Shown: in pieces, positions 34,191 through 46,321 of the stretch | How positions within the stretch are numbered: position 1 is the stretch's first letter | Layout of the letters: the number at the start of each line of letters is the position of its first letter | Source: Ovis canadensis | Lineage: Eukaryota; Chordata; Mammalia; Artiodactyla; Bovidae | DNA length: 64,000 bases | Assembly: GCF_042477335.2 (NCBI RefSeq) | Contig: NC_091245.1 | Location: forward strand, 28,964,501-29,028,500 | Direction of reading: 5' to 3' | Translations under genes and position numbers: made by a program | Notes under the pieces: model-generated | The model's input: only the letters and a program-made list of their open reading frames with translations | Database searches by the model: none | Told to the model about the DNA's origin: nothing

Positions 34191-34489
34191 AGATGGGGCA
34201 TGTGCTGTTTGCTGCGCTCCCCATCCTGACAGCCTTACTCATCACTTTATCTGTCTGGCTTTTTGTAAGTTTAAGATTGAGACTCCACGTTTCTACCCTC
34301 CCTAAGGCACTGAGGATGACCTGAATTCAGTTAAAACAATTATCAACCATGTGCAAGGTACTTCAACAGACACTTGGTTTATAAAAAGACATGAATCTTG
34401 GAACTCAAAGAACTCATAGATCACCATTTCCAGTAAGACCAAGTAAACTCATTAATTATGTCATGTGCATTGAAAAGGTATAGAAGTGG

Positions 34490-34806
34490 CAAAGAGCATC
34501 CAGTATCATGCATTGAACCTGGACTGGCGACTCATTTCATATATGATATTATACATGTTTCAATGCCATTCTCCCAAATCATCCCACCCTCTCCCTTTCC
34601 CAGAGTCCAAAAGACTGTTCTATACATCTGGGTCTCTGATGCATGATACAGGATGCTTGGGGCTGGTGCACTGAGACGACCCAGAGGGATGGTACGAGGA
34701 GGGAGGAGGGAGGGGGGTTCAGGATGGGGAATGTGTATACTTGTGGCGGATTCATGTTGATGTATGGGAAAACCAATACAGTATTGTAAAGTAAAAAAAA
34801 AAAAAA
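34490..34806 (+). mobile_element. Young ruminant L1 3' UTR and poly(A)
   Basis: 'cattgaacctggactggcga', 'catcccaccctctccctttc', 'tggggctggtgcactgagac' and 'ccaatacagtattgtaaagt' with a 16-A tail. Highly typical of the recent bovine-type L1. It is low-diverged compared with neighbouring L1s. Confidence 0.9.
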
Positions 34807-35079
34807 AGAAGTGGTAAAGAGAAAAGTGATTAAATTAATTTTCTAACTTTTTGAGATGCTACTCAGCCCACTGATGTTCAACTATTCTTCTTTCCTAATA
34901 TGTGCATTTAAGGGTTTAAATTTCCTTCCAAGAATTGCGTTAGCTATATAAGTTTCAGCATTTTTCTTATTATCATTTTTTAAGAATCATTTTTCTAATT
35001 CCCACCTGTGTGATTTTGAAGTGTATTTCTTAATTTCCAAACACATGGAGTATTCTTTTTTATTTTGGAAATGAAGACC

Positions 35080-35217
35080 CAGGTTCAATCCTGGAATGGC
35101 TACTCATTCCAGTATTTTTGCCTAGAGAATTCTATGGACAGAGGAGCCTGGCAAGCTACAATCCATGGAGTCACAAAGAGTCAGACAAAACTCAGCAATT
35201 AACACTTTCACTTTCAT
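35080..35217 (+). mobile_element. Bov-A2-type SINE
   Basis: 'ggaatggctactcattccag' to 'aaagagtcagacaaaactca' with a 'ttcactttca' tail. Confidence 0.9.
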
Positions 35218-35228
35218 GGACTATTCTA

Positions 35229-35307
35229 TTGGGTCGGCCCAAAAGTTCATTCAGGTTTTTCTGTAGGACAGTATGAAAAACCTGAACAAACTTTTTGACC
35301 AACCCAG
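35229..35307. mobile_element. 79-bp mariner-derived miniature element
   Basis: Two nearly perfect inverted repeats (left ttgggtcggcccaaaagttc, right gaacaaactttttgacc then aacccag) surround a 15-base spacer. TA dinucleotides flank both ends (35227-35228 and 35308-35309), the mariner target. It resembles the bovine mariner termini joined without a transposase. Confidence 0.9.
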
Positions 35308-35561
35308 TAATTGTCATTTCAATGGATATTTACCTTAATTGTCTTACAAATATAATCTAAATCATTTTAATCCTTTGAAATTTGTTGAAACTTGCCTCAC
35401 AGGTCAACAAGTAGCCATATTTGTAAATGTTCAACGTGAGCTTGAAGAGCATGCCTGTTCTTTAATTGACAGTTGCAATATTTCATATGTGCCCATTAGG
35501 TCAAGTTTGCTGACTGTGTCATTCAAATATTCCACATCCTTACTGATTGCTAAAACCTACT

Positions 35562-35766
35562 TAAGTGTGTGTGCTCGGTTGCGTCCGACTCTGTGATTCC
35601 ATGGACTGTAGCCTGCCAGGTTCCTTTGTCTATGGGATTTTCCAGCAACAATACTGGAGTAGGTTGCCATTTCCTACTCAAGGGGATCTTCCCCACTCAG
35701 GACCTGCGTCTCATGCATCCTCTGCAATGGCAGGATTCTTTACCACTAGCGCCACCTGGGAAGTTT
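35562..35766 (-). mobile_element. Bov-tA SINE
   Basis: 'tgtgtgctcggttgcgtccg' to 'ctagcgccacctgggaag'; complete in reverse. Confidence 0.92.
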
Positions 35767-35865
35767 ATTCTCTCAGTTATTGAGAGGTATGTAAAGGATC
35801 TTGTTATAATTGTGGATTTATTTCTCCTTGTCCGTGGTTCTGTCCATTTTTGTTTTGTGTATTTT

Positions 35866-36744
35866 TTATTAAAGTATACATGAAGCACATAAATCTTTCA
35901 TATCCACTTCAATAAAATTTTTTTTTCAGTGAATTTGTTGTGTACACATCCATATAATCCAAATCAAGATACAGAGTATTTTCAGGACCTCATATTTCCT
36001 TATGCTCCTCTAAGCCAATATGCTGCCCCTCTCTCCATTACAATTCTGACTGAGGGGGGTAAAGTTTTTACTTGGATTTGAAAAGCATAAAATATAATCA
36101 TACAGTATATATTCCTTTGTGTCTGGCCTCTTTTGCTTACTACTGTGTCTATGAGCCTCGTTCATGTTGTAATACAAAGCAGTAATGCATTCTTTTGCTT
36201 GCTATGTAAAACTGCATTGTAAAAGTATAGCAGAATTTATTCATTCTACTACTGATAGTTGTCTCCACTTTGTGGCTATTGTGAAAAAATCCTGCTGTAA
36301 GCATCCTTGTAAGTATGACTTTCGGTGAGCACATGGACTTACTTTTCTTGGGCACATGCCAATTAAGGGAATTGAGTCTAAGGCTGGCACGTTTAGCTTT
36401 AGTCGACAGTGCGCACTGGTTCACTCCGTCCAGCAATTAGGAGTTTTATTTGTTCCACATCCTCACCAAGTTGGTCACTGTTAGTCTTTTTAATCTGATA
36501 AGTGTGTAGTAGTTTCAATTTGTATTTCCCTAATAGGAAATGGCAACTCACTCCAGTTTTCTTACCTGGAAAAACCTCATGGTATTTTCAGAGGAGCCTG
36601 GCTGGCTATACAGTCCACGGGGTTGCAGAGCTGAACATAACTGAGCACACACACAGACACAATAACTAATGGTGCTGAATACCTACCTTCTCTTATAAGC
36701 CATTTCAATACCCTCACTTTTGAAGTGCTGTTAAACTTTTTCCC
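35866..36744 (-). mobile_element. Second L1 LINE nested in the older L1
   Basis: Antisense L1 3' end: 'acttcaataaaatttttttt', 'ccaaatcaagatacagagta', 'cactttgtggctattgtgaa', 'tttcaatttgtatttcccta'. The surrounding L1 text is continuous if this block is removed. It carries its own Bov-A SINE. Confidence 0.72.
36535..36660 (+). mobile_element. Bov-A SINE fragment
   Basis: 'aggaaatggcaactcactcc' to 'cataactgagcacacacaca'. Inserted in the nested L1. Confidence 0.88.
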
Positions 36745-37295
36745 AATTGTTTTAATATGCTTTGAGGCTATGTTATTAGGTGCATGAACATTTAGAATTG
36801 TTATCTTTCCATGAATTGAATCTTTTATTTTGAAGTGACCCTCTTTACCACTAGTAAGGCATTTGCCTTATACATTGTCAAAAATTAACGCAAGAATATC
36901 AGCTTTCTTTTAACGTCTGCCTGTTTTTCTTTCCTATTATTTTCAATCTATCTTTCTTTAAATGTGGCTTTTGTTGACAGCTAACAATTTTGGTTTTGTT
37001 TGATGATCCTTGTTTTATGAGTAGTGCATTAGTCCATTTATATGTAATGTAATTACTGGTATCTTGGATTTAAATCTACAACTTACTATGTACATTTTCT
37101 TTGTGCTACCTACTTCAGATGTCTTTTTCCCTCCTACTTACTTTTGTTCATTTTTTGTTATTTCATTTTTTCCGTCTTAGTTTGAAACTCTAACTATTCT
37201 TTTACAGGTTATCCTTAAGTTACAATGCACTCCTTTAATATATCAAAGTCACCATATCAAAGTCCACTTTTACTCTATTCCCAATGTAAAGACCT

Positions 37296-37501
37296 TGTGC
37301 TTAGTCACTTGGTTGTGTCCAACCCTTTGTGACCCCACGGACTGTACCCGGCTAGGCTCCTCTTGTCTATGGGGATTCTCCAGGCAAGAATACTAGAGTG
37401 GGTTGCCATGCCCTCCTCCAGAGGATCTTTCCAACAGAGGGCTCGAACCCAGGTCTCCCGCATTGCAGACGGATTCTTTACCATCTGAGCCACCAGGGAA
37501 G
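37296..37501 (-). mobile_element. Bov-tA SINE (first of an adjacent pair)
   Basis: 'gtgcttagtcacttggttgt' to 'ctgagccaccagggaag'. Followed after six bases by a second same-strand copy. Confidence 0.93.
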
Positions 37502-37507
37502 TAAAAT

Positions 37508-37710
37508 AAGTGAAGTCGCTCAATCATGTCCAACTCTGCAACACCATGGACTGTAGCCCACCAGGCTCCTCAGTCCATGGAATTTTCCAGGCAAGAGTAC
37601 CGGAATGGGTTGCCATTTCCTTCTCCAGGGGATCTTCCCAACCCAGGGATTGAACCCAGGTCTCCCACACTGCAGGCTGACGGTTTACCCATCTGTGCCA
37701 CCGGGGAAGA
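37508..37710 (-). mobile_element. Bov-tA SINE (second of an adjacent pair)
   Basis: 'agtgaagtcgctcaatcatg' to 'ctgtgccaccggggaag'. Same orientation as the neighbouring copy but diverged from it, so two insertions are more likely than a recent duplication. Confidence 0.93.
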
Positions 37711-38189
37711 CCTTAAGATATTTTAAATCCCAAAATCTGACTTATATACCATTATGCTGTGTACTTTAATTCTGTGTATATTTAAAACTCCATCAAGACA
37801 GTATTATTTAATGAGTCAATATTCATATTTATCTTTTTTGTTTCTTAATTTCTTCCTGCTTCTCTACCCTTTCTTCTGCCTGAAAAAAAAAAAAAGAACA
37901 AAAAAACCAAAAACTACCTTTATAAATTAAGTTCCTTTTAGTGTGTCCTATTGATGAAATATCTCAGCTTTTGTATGTAAATGTTTTGAATTTCTCCATT
38001 ATTTTTGTAGATTAATGCTGGATATGGAGTTCTAACTTTCAGCATTTTGAAATTTCCATCCCATTCTCTTCAGTTGTTATTGTTGAAATGTTAGCTGTCT
38101 AGCTGTTGCTTGTTTGAATGTGGTCTTTTTTCACTTCTGGCTACTTTGAATACTTTTATTTTTAGCACTTTTACTCAGTACTCAGTGCC

Positions 38190-38405
38190 CAGGCTTCCCA
38201 AGTGGTTCACTGGTAAAGAATCTGCTTGCCAATGCAGAAGACACTTGGGTTTGATCACTGGGTCGGGAAGATCCCATGGAACAGGAAGTGACAACACACT
38301 CCAATATCCTTGCCTGGAAAATTCCTTGGGCAGAGGACCCTGGTGAGCTACAGTCCGTGGGGTCACAAAGAGTCAGACATGACCGAGTACATACACACAC
38401 ACACC
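38190..38405 (+). mobile_element. Bov-tA SINE with CA tail
   Basis: 'caggcttcccaagtggttca' to 'gagtcagacatgaccgagta', ending in a short (AC)n run. Confidence 0.93.
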
Positions 38406-39425
38406 CCTCAGTGTGTACTCTTACTTTCCATGCTTTATTCCAAATAATTTCTTCTGACTGATCTTCTAAGTCAGTTTTTTCCAGCTATATCTATCTGCAG
38501 GTAAACCTATCCTTTGACTTAATTTAGTTATTCTATTTTTCTGTTCTAAACTGTCTGCTTTTTCAAATTATCTGTGTGAGTATGTATAATTTCTACTCCA
38601 TATATATCGTAGTTTCTAGTTCTCTAAAGAATTAAAGGTTTTTTTTAAATCTTAATGAACACAGTAGTCATAATTCTTTTAGATCTTTATCTGATAATTC
38701 TAAGATCTGGAGTCCTCATGGGTCTATCCTATGGTCTATTGCTTTTGTTATTCTCATTCATGTTGTCTCTTCCTGTGCCTGGTTATTTTTAATTGTCTGT
38801 AGACATTATATTTGAAAACTCATTTGTAGAAATAATTGAGACCTAGGATATTGTTTTCCTCCAGAGAGGATTTATGATGGCTTCTCCCAGGAGCAAGAAG
38901 CACTGGCAAACAGATTACTGCAGTTCAACTTACTGAGGATTCTAACTCATCTACAGTTCATGCAGTCTACTTCCTCCTCACCCTTCCTTCTAGGTTTGCA
39001 GCCCTTTGGGGTTCCAACCCAAAGCAAGGGGACTTACCAGCCCCTTTTTGCAGGTCCTTAACCCCAAATTCTGTCTATGTTGGGAAACTGACCGTACCTG
39101 CCACTTATCCTGATCAACAAAGCTAAGTTCTCAGAAGCCATGCTGGTGATCAAGGCTAATTTCTTTCAAACAGGAATTTGGTTGGCATTCAGAAAGAGCT
39201 GGTCAGTTTCTATCTGTTATAAGTAAACTCAGGAGTTACAGGGCAGATGGGAAGAGTAGTAGAAAGCCACTAGACAGAGAAAGAATAAAGCTTTGATGCA
39301 CAAAGAAGTAAAATGAACCATTTAGAGATCCTGAGAGCCTTCCAGGTTCTTCATGGGGCCCAGAAGCAAATCTATACTTGTGCTCACCAAGACATCCCTG
39401 TGCCTTAGGTCAACTCCCTGCCTAT

Positions 39426-39719
39426 GGGCTTCCCTTACAGCTCAGTTGGTAAAGAATCTGCCTGCAATGCAGGAGACCCCGGTTCAATTCCTGGGTCAGG
39501 AAGATCCTATCAGGAATACTCCAGTATTCTTGGGCTTCTCTTGTGGCTCAACTGGTAAAGAATCCACCTGCAATGTGGGAGACCAGGGTTCGATACCTGA
39601 GTTGGGAAGATCGCCTGGAGAAGGAAAAGGCGACCCAATCCAGTATTCTGGCCTGGAGAATTCCATGGACTATATAGTCCATGGGGTTGCAGAGTTGGAC
39701 ACAACTGACTTTCACTTTC
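39426..39719 (+). mobile_element. Dimeric Bov-tA SINE
   Basis: Two heads ('gggcttcccttacagctcag' and 'gggcttctcttgtggctcaa') and one body ending 'ggacacaactgactttcact'. Confidence 0.93.
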
Positions 39720-39835
39720 CCTGCCTTATGCTTCAGCTAAGTGGGGGATTGTGTCCTTGCAACAAAGAATCAAGACCATAGATCACTTTATCAGCTGAGA
39801 GATGAAAAGGATAAATCACTTGAGTTAATATCTCA

Positions 39836-39952
39836 GGACTTCCCTGGTGATCCAATGGTTAAGACTCCATGCTACCAATGCAGTGGGTGCAGGTTTGATC
39901 CCTGGTCAGGGACCTAGGGTCTCACAAGCCATGTGGTGCAGCCAAAAAGAAA
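39836..39952 (+). mobile_element. CHR-type SINE
   Basis: 'ggacttccctggtgatccaa', 'ggtttgatccctggtcaggg' and a short A-rich tail. Confidence 0.92.
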
Positions 39953-41365
39953 GCCAACATCTTTTCAAAAGACTATCAAGTAAAAGCCTGTGATTCAGAG
40001 GTCATCTCCCAATGTTTCTCTGCCACAGACACCCAGAGGTCTTCCAGAACTACTATACCATCAGGATCACTTGTAAGGCCCACTCAGCAGTATCTGGTAA
40101 GAGATGTGTCTGCACAGGAAGAACGTGAGCGAGTAAAGACAAGGTAGAGCCATATAGCTCCTGAAACACAATGCAAGAAACAAGTGGGCAGCACCAGAAC
40201 ACCTAGAGAGATGCTGCACTCTGGGCAGGCTAGGAGCAGAACAGACACTCAACAATGAGACAGCATATAGCCAGACACACCAACCCTGCAAAGCAGCAGA
40301 AAAAGCAGAAAAATAAGGGTTACCTCCACTTACTTCTTCCACACAAAGAAGTGATCTCTTTCTGTACTATCAGTGCCTATCACAAGGCCTGGTATACAGC
40401 AGGCAGTTAGTAATTGCTGAATGAGTAGATGGGAGAATTAATAGCATCTTACAAAAACAGGTCTACAATGCTTTGTCTTAAACTCCTAAGGCCCGAAGTT
40501 TTGAATAAAGGATTTTAGAAAGGTAAGAAAGATGCATATTACATAACACTCCCATAGGGTCTGGGACAGCACCTACATCATCACACTACAGTGAATGTGA
40601 ACAGTCATATTACAAGGAGTAAATGAAGTCTACAAATAGCCTCATATCAGTTAAGGTCAGATTTAGCTGCCAAATATGTTTTGTCACCAAACTTAATAAA
40701 AACATCCTCTGAAATTCAGAATTGTAGATAAGGCCTGTTAAAGATGAAATTAAAAATTAATCCCAAAAACGACTGTTAATTTTCACTTATCGTGAAACTA
40801 CTGTTCATGTAATAGGTAAGTTTACTGATTAGACACAGTTGAAGAAAATGACTTGTAAGATAGGTCAGAAGGAACTATGCAGAATAAAGCATGGAAAGTC
40901 AAAATAATTAAAAGTAAGAAGACAGGGTGATACACTGAGAAGGTGTACCTAGAATCCTGGAAGGAAAGAGTGCTTATCATCTACAAGGAGAAGCAGATCT
41001 GTAATCAGGTAAGTTACAATTCAATGTGATAAGGTCCAAAAAAGAATGACAAAGCATTGAAAAAACACACTGAAACCTATCTGGGAGTATGAGGGAAGGC
41101 TAAGCTCATTGTGAAAAATGCTAAGTTTGCCAAGACAGAAATTCAAGTGAAGGCTAGGTGCAAGAGAGCAACTCTGGGCAAATCCCAGCTGCAAACTCAA
41201 AATAAGCATCGGAACACCAGAATATTTCTCAGCATTCCTGCATTACCTATGGGACCTAACCATATTTTTCACGCTTTCCAACAAATCAATCAGATCTAAG
41301 AACTCCACCTTATAGCAATCATTGTTCATATGCTTCTGAAAGAATACCAAATATGAGAAAACTCA

Positions 41366-42095
41366 CTAGGGCAGTGGTTTTCAAAATGTGGTCTCCTGAC
41401 TAGCATAGTGTCTGGACACAGTGTCTGGACACTAAAAATTCTTGGGCTCCACCTCAGACTTTAAAGACGCTTTGCTCCTTGGAAGAAAAGCTATGGCAAA
41501 CCTAGACAGCACATTAAAAAGCAGGGACATCACTTTGCCAACAAAGGTCCATATAGTCAAAGCTATGGCTTTTCCAGTAGCCATGTACAGATGTGAGAGT
41601 TCCATAAAGAAGGCTAAGTGCCAAAGAACTGATACTCTGGAATCAACTGGTGCTGGAGAAGACTCCTGAGAGTCCTTTGGACAGCAAGGAGATCAAACCA
41701 ATTAATCCTAAAGGAAATCAACCCTGAATATTCATTGGAAGGACTGATGCTGAAGCTCCAATACTTTGGCCACCTGATTCAAAGAGCAGACTCCCTGGAA
41801 AAGATCCCGATGCTGCGAAAGACTGAGGGCCAAAGGAGAAGAGGGTGGCAAAGGATGAGATGGCTAGAAAACATAACCGAGTCAATGGACATGAATTGAC
41901 TCCAGGAGACAGTGAAGGACACGGAAGCCTGGTGTGCTGTAGTCCATGGGGTCACAGAGTTAGACACAGCTTATTGACTGAACACTTCAGACTTACTAAA
42001 ATCTGAAGCTCTGGAAAGGGGGCCCAGTTATCTGTGTTTTAACAAGCTTTCCATGTGGTTCTGATACATGCTGAATCTGACAACTCCTGAGCTAA
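41366..42095 (+). mobile_element. MER5A-type hAT DNA transposon, split by BovB
   Basis: Left end 'gcagtggttttcaaaatgtg' and 'ttcttgggctccacctcaga'. The right part has 'ctgtgttttaacaagctttc' and 'gtggttctgatacatgctga'. Removing the BovB insert restores a collinear MER5A-like element. Confidence 0.82.
41462..41988 (+). mobile_element. BovB LINE 3' fragment with target-site duplication
   Basis: 'gctccttggaagaaaagcta' through 'ctggagaagactcctgagag' to 'ggtcacagagttagacacag'. The flanking word tcagactt occurs on both sides (within cctcagacttta and cttcagacttac). Confidence 0.92.
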
Positions 42096-43054
42096 GATAA
42101 ACCCTTTTCACAGTGTGATTCTGAGATCACTGCTTGGAATTGGCTATGAACTACACCTCTTAGAAACTAGTCCAGACCTCCTGAAGCAGAATCTATACCG
42201 AAGTGGAGCCCAGACTCTGTACCTCTAATGAGCACTCCCTGTGAGTCAATGCTTGTGAACCCAAGTTTCCAATGCCACTGCATTTGCTTACAAACTCCTA
42301 GAGGTCAGGACTGTCTTGTTCACAGGTCAGTTTGTTTCCAGTAGCTGGGCCAAAAGGGGCATTAGGTGAGTATTTCTGAATGATTAGCTAGCTCCACATT
42401 AAAGCACCAACCACTACAGCAACTGCCAAAGCTGCTTAGGGCCATGACTGAGAACTCTTAAGGTGGTAATGTGCTGTGTGCCCCACTTCCCCCCCAAAAC
42501 AATGATTTTGCTCATTTTAGAATGGTGGTCAGCAGCTTTTTAAGAATAGCTAGATTATTAACTGATGAACTAAAGTCATCTTTGTTTTAAGCTATTTGGT
42601 TCTAAAGAAAGATAACTATGGATTGGATCGCAAACAGGGAAAGTTGAGGGCCTTAGTTATAGTACCTCAGCTACCCTGAGGAGAAGTTCAGGCTAATTTA
42701 AGTAAAGTTGACAGACATAACTTTTAGCCTGGGGGAATATGATCCATTTAGAAACACTATTCTGGCAAGAAAAGAAACCTCTATTAAGAAATGGCTTTCA
42801 GCACCTGCATCCTTGAAGAAAGAGGCTTTTAGAATTTAGGGTCCTCAGGGTTACCATTACAGATCACCCAGCAGATGAGTCCAGTCAGAGGCAAAAGCTG
42901 ATTTCTCAAGGCATGTTTCAGGTTTTATAAGTATTAGCTCTCAGATTGATCAAAATGGCTAAGGAAACATATACACATATACACCAGAAATTAAATAACT
43001 GATCTCACAGATATACATATTTCAATTAATAGTCCCATTTCTATAAACTATCAA

Positions 43055-45460
43055 TTTATTTTTCTACCCAATTCAGTATCAGTGATATACAAAAGGATAT
43101 AAACAGATTATCATATTTACAGGAAGACAGAGAACAATTACCAAGGAATAAACCCAGCAAAGTAACAAACTGTTGTTTATCCATGTCCACTCAACTATAC
43201 AAATTGTTTTTTTTTTAAAATTCTAGGACACTTTCCCAGTTCTCTAGGAAAGAAGTTATGTAGATTTATACCTTCCATAAGGGTCAAGAAAACATTACAA
43301 GAGCTGATACAATCACGTTTTGTACTGACAGTCAGAAAACACTTAAAGAACCCCCTTTAATTTTCAGGCCAAGGTCAACAGTATCAGCGGGTTCACAGGC
43401 AGGATGTGACTTCATCAAAGGAAATGCTTCTCTCCTCTTGCTGGCCTTCCTAAGATCCTCCTTCCCGCAGACAGGCGAAGGAGCTCTCTTCCCTCTTCCC
43501 TAACAGGTGATCAAGCCGCACCCTACTCCAACAGATGGGGGTGTAGATTATCGACACAATGAGGAAAAGGAACTGATTTTCTTATCGACTAAATACAATC
43601 CAGATCTGGGGAGGCAATTCCAAATTTCCACCAGGCAGATACTATGTGAACTGTATTGAGTACAAGGCATGTTATCTTCAGAAAAAATAGGGATGAACAC
43701 CTCAGAAATTTTCACATTGCTCATCAAATATAGTTTGCCCAAAGCATATGGGAAATGACAGGAAAAAAAAAAAAAAAAAAACCTTAAAACAAAGCCAGAC
43801 ATTTTATCCGAGTAAGTCAGACTTTAAATTCTTTATGCAATCATAAGGTTAAGAGTCCTTTTCTCCCAAAATGCCTCAAACAGGGGCAGCACAGAGAATG
43901 GAATATAAAAAGCTCAATGACTAAAATATGGAACTCAACGGTTTCTGGTCATCTGTAAGTAACTTCTACATTCAAAATTCAACTTTTACATTCAAAAAAC
44001 AGATCAACTCCACTTCAGATGCCAAAAAAAAAAAAAAAAAGGCAATAGCCTACATACTCCAAACACTTGACAACTGGGAAGCTGTCTCATAAAGGCCAGC
44101 AGGATTCATTTATAATTTGGCATGTGCTGGCTGAAGGGGCAACAAATAAACCAAGATATAATACATCAAGTAATCAGACAAATGGTAGACATATACACCA
44201 CAATAAAGATTCATATACAGTCCTGTGCTGACTTTAAAGAAAAAATTAGGGGACACTAGAGGGAAAAGATAACAGGAAAGAATCATAAGGAAGTATTTCA
44301 GTCCAAAGCTAGTCCAGTGAATGTCTACCAGTAGGACTTCCAATCTTTCACCTCCAAAGTTGAGCTGATAGATTATACAATTACCTACTCACTTTCAGGA
44401 CATACAACATACTCCTAAGTACACTAATCCCTCTGACATTTTGGTTTCACTTCCTACCTGATGACTAAGTTGTTTCTAGGTGTAAAGATGTTCCTAATCT
44501 ATTTTAACCAGCCAGTTAACAAAGCAAAGGTTCCTTCCCTGTGAGGACAATAAGCTTTACAAAATAATTTGATCTAATGAAGATGGGGAGAGTGGGGGAA
44601 AAAAAAGGAAGTTTCCTGGTTTTCTTGTAAAACTTTTTCTCTCACTTGAAAAACCTGGCAATCACTTAATGTTTTGTTCCAGAAAAAGAAAGAAAAAACT
44701 AGCTGAGAAAATACCCATACACATTGTTTACTAGCATGATACAAAATAAATTCATAGATGTCGGTCAATTATCTTTTGAAAACCAAATGTGAATGTTTCA
44801 TCTTGTAACTTAAGAGCTGAATTTTTCCACATTCCTTTACATAGAGTTAGCATCTGTAAATTGAGACTTCTTTTTGACAATCATGCAAATTTAATTTGTC
44901 TCCAAAAGCAAAAACACAACCTAACAGATTAACAAAATATGTCCTTTAGACAGCATTTTCTGTGACTTTTTCTCCACTATTACTCTTTTTATACTTTAGT
45001 AAACAGAAACTATTCCAAAAAAGTTTACGCATTTTGAGTTTACAGAGAGCTAAACTCTCAGACCGATTAGGAAGGAAGACTAGATCAAGTTGACCTGCTT
45101 TACCTTCTGAACTGCCTCTACTCCTCTCAAAAGTAAATTCTAAACATTTTCTAGTTCTTATTATTAAGCTGCATAAGCTACAAACATTTCTACTGCCACA
45201 GAGGCTTCTGTAAAATTGAATAAAGATTTTATTATACCACACACACAAAAAGCAATCGGTACAGAAAAGGCAGTTTTTGGTTTTTCTGTTGAGAATTTCT
45301 TTCCATGATTTCTCCCATTAAAGTATAGTTTTCAAAGCAACCACCACGACAAAGGAAGCATCTAATTAGTCCATTTTCTTCTGATCCAAGAATGCTGAAC
45401 ATTTACTGTCCCATCTGTAGTTGTATCAGCAGTGTAATGAACACAGTTTATATTACTTAA
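43055..45460 (-). other. NDC1: NDC1 3' UTR (extent uncertain)
   Basis: Sequence downstream of the NDC1 stop codon on the minus strand. It holds no young SINE or LINE, which suits exonic DNA. Two AATAAA hexamers are visible on the minus strand: a proximal one at 45228-45233 (about 230 bases after the stop) and a distal one at 43055-43060 (about 2.4 kb after). ATTAAA variants also occur. The true end could be either, so the left limit given is the distal option. Confidence 0.45.
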
Positions 45461-45524
45461 CTATTCTTTGAACTCCAAGAACTGCTGAAGTCTCTTCTGA
45501 TGTTCTGCAGATGCTTGCACAGCA
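45461..45524 (-). CDS. NDC1: NDC1 last coding exon
   Basis: NDC1 is a transmembrane nucleoporin that anchors the nuclear pore complex in the pore membrane and is needed for its assembly. Known partners include NUP35/53 and ALADIN. This exon encodes the extreme C-terminus, AVQASAEHQKRLQQFLEFKE, then TAG at 45463-45461. It matches human residues 655-674 exactly as I recall them. It starts at 45524, after the CATTTAG acceptor, with the third base of a split AA|T codon (Asn654). This joins the AA left by the previous exon, so the phase is right. Confidence 0.97.
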
Positions 45525-46215
45525 CTAAATGAGACATAAATTCAAAGCATAAGCTTTATTTTACATTAAGCATATTAAGTGAACCACAGAGCACAGAGTC
45601 AATATTTTTCAAAACAATTAAAAATGAATAGAAATTTTCACTTATTTAGTACTTCTGAAAAAAGCTGGATGAAAACCCTCCTTAATCTAATGAGAGGAGG
45701 ACGTGTATTGAGCAACAGCATGCTTCTACCTTCTAAAAGCCCAAAGAAAATTAAGGCTGACAACTGAAGGCATCAACTGTAACCTGCTCTGCTGTGGAAC
45801 CTGCTGTGCAGAGTTTCAGGCTGTGCAGTAGATTTTTCTGGATTTTATTATGTTATTTAAACCAGATTCCAACATTATCTTTGAGTTATAGAGTATATGA
45901 ATTGCTTTTAATATAAAATCCTTTAAACTAAGATGTTTGGATAAAATACAATAGACTCCACTAATCGTTTTCAAAGGTAACAGCTTCGTGGTTTAGATTT
46001 ACTTTTCCCTTTGAACATAAGTTATGCCTTGGATGGGGAATTGAGTTCTCTTCCCACCCTCACCCCTACAAAAATACATTACCTTGACAAAAGTGGGGCA
46101 AATGTATACTGAAACCAGTATAGAGCTTTCTTTTAAAATTTTAGGCAGAAATTAAATACAATGAAAGATTTCAGTTTTCTAGTTGTTGATTATACTGTAT
46201 CCTGACTGAATAATA

Positions 46216-46321
46216 ATGGAGAAGAGAATGGCAACCCACTCCAGTATTCTGGCCAGAGAATTCCATGGACTGTATAGTCCATGGGGTCACAGAGTCAGAC
46301 ATGACTGAGCAACTTTCACAC
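46216..46321 (+). mobile_element. Bov-A2-type SINE with target-site duplication
   Basis: 'ggagaagagaatggcaaccc' to 'gacatgactgagcaactttc', flanked by actgaataataa on both sides (about 46204-46215 and 46322-46333). Confidence 0.93.

Larger units (their letters stand above)
34810..39010 (-). mobile_element. Old L1 LINE in antisense, interrupted by eight later elements
   Basis: Antisense ORF2 text runs from 34810 to 35865 ('gtgcccattaggtcaagttt', 'tataattgtggatttatttc') and resumes exactly at 36745 ('ggctatgttattaggtgcat', 'gaccctctttaccactagta'), continuing to the 5' region ('cctccagagaggatttatga' near 38860). Between and within lie a second L1, one mariner and six SINE insertions. No intact ORF. 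Confidence 0.8.
19011..43054. other. Intergenic region between the GLIS1 promoter and the NDC1 3' end
   Basis: About 24 kb without a recognisable exon on either strand. It is mostly transposable elements, listed separately. Unique or unclassified stretches are 19.5-20.7 kb, 28.9-30.0 kb (with an old retroelement-like AATAAATGAGTAAA end near 29950), 31.4-33.4 kb, 39.95-41.36 kb and 42.1-43.05 kb. The distance is similar to that between the human orthologues. Confidence 0.75.

Noticed and set aside
39426..39500. tRNA gene suggested by the B-box-like 'ggttcaatt' in this and other SINE heads
   Set aside because: All such sites are the tRNA-derived heads of Bov-tA/CHR SINEs; none folds into a complete cloverleaf with proper ends.
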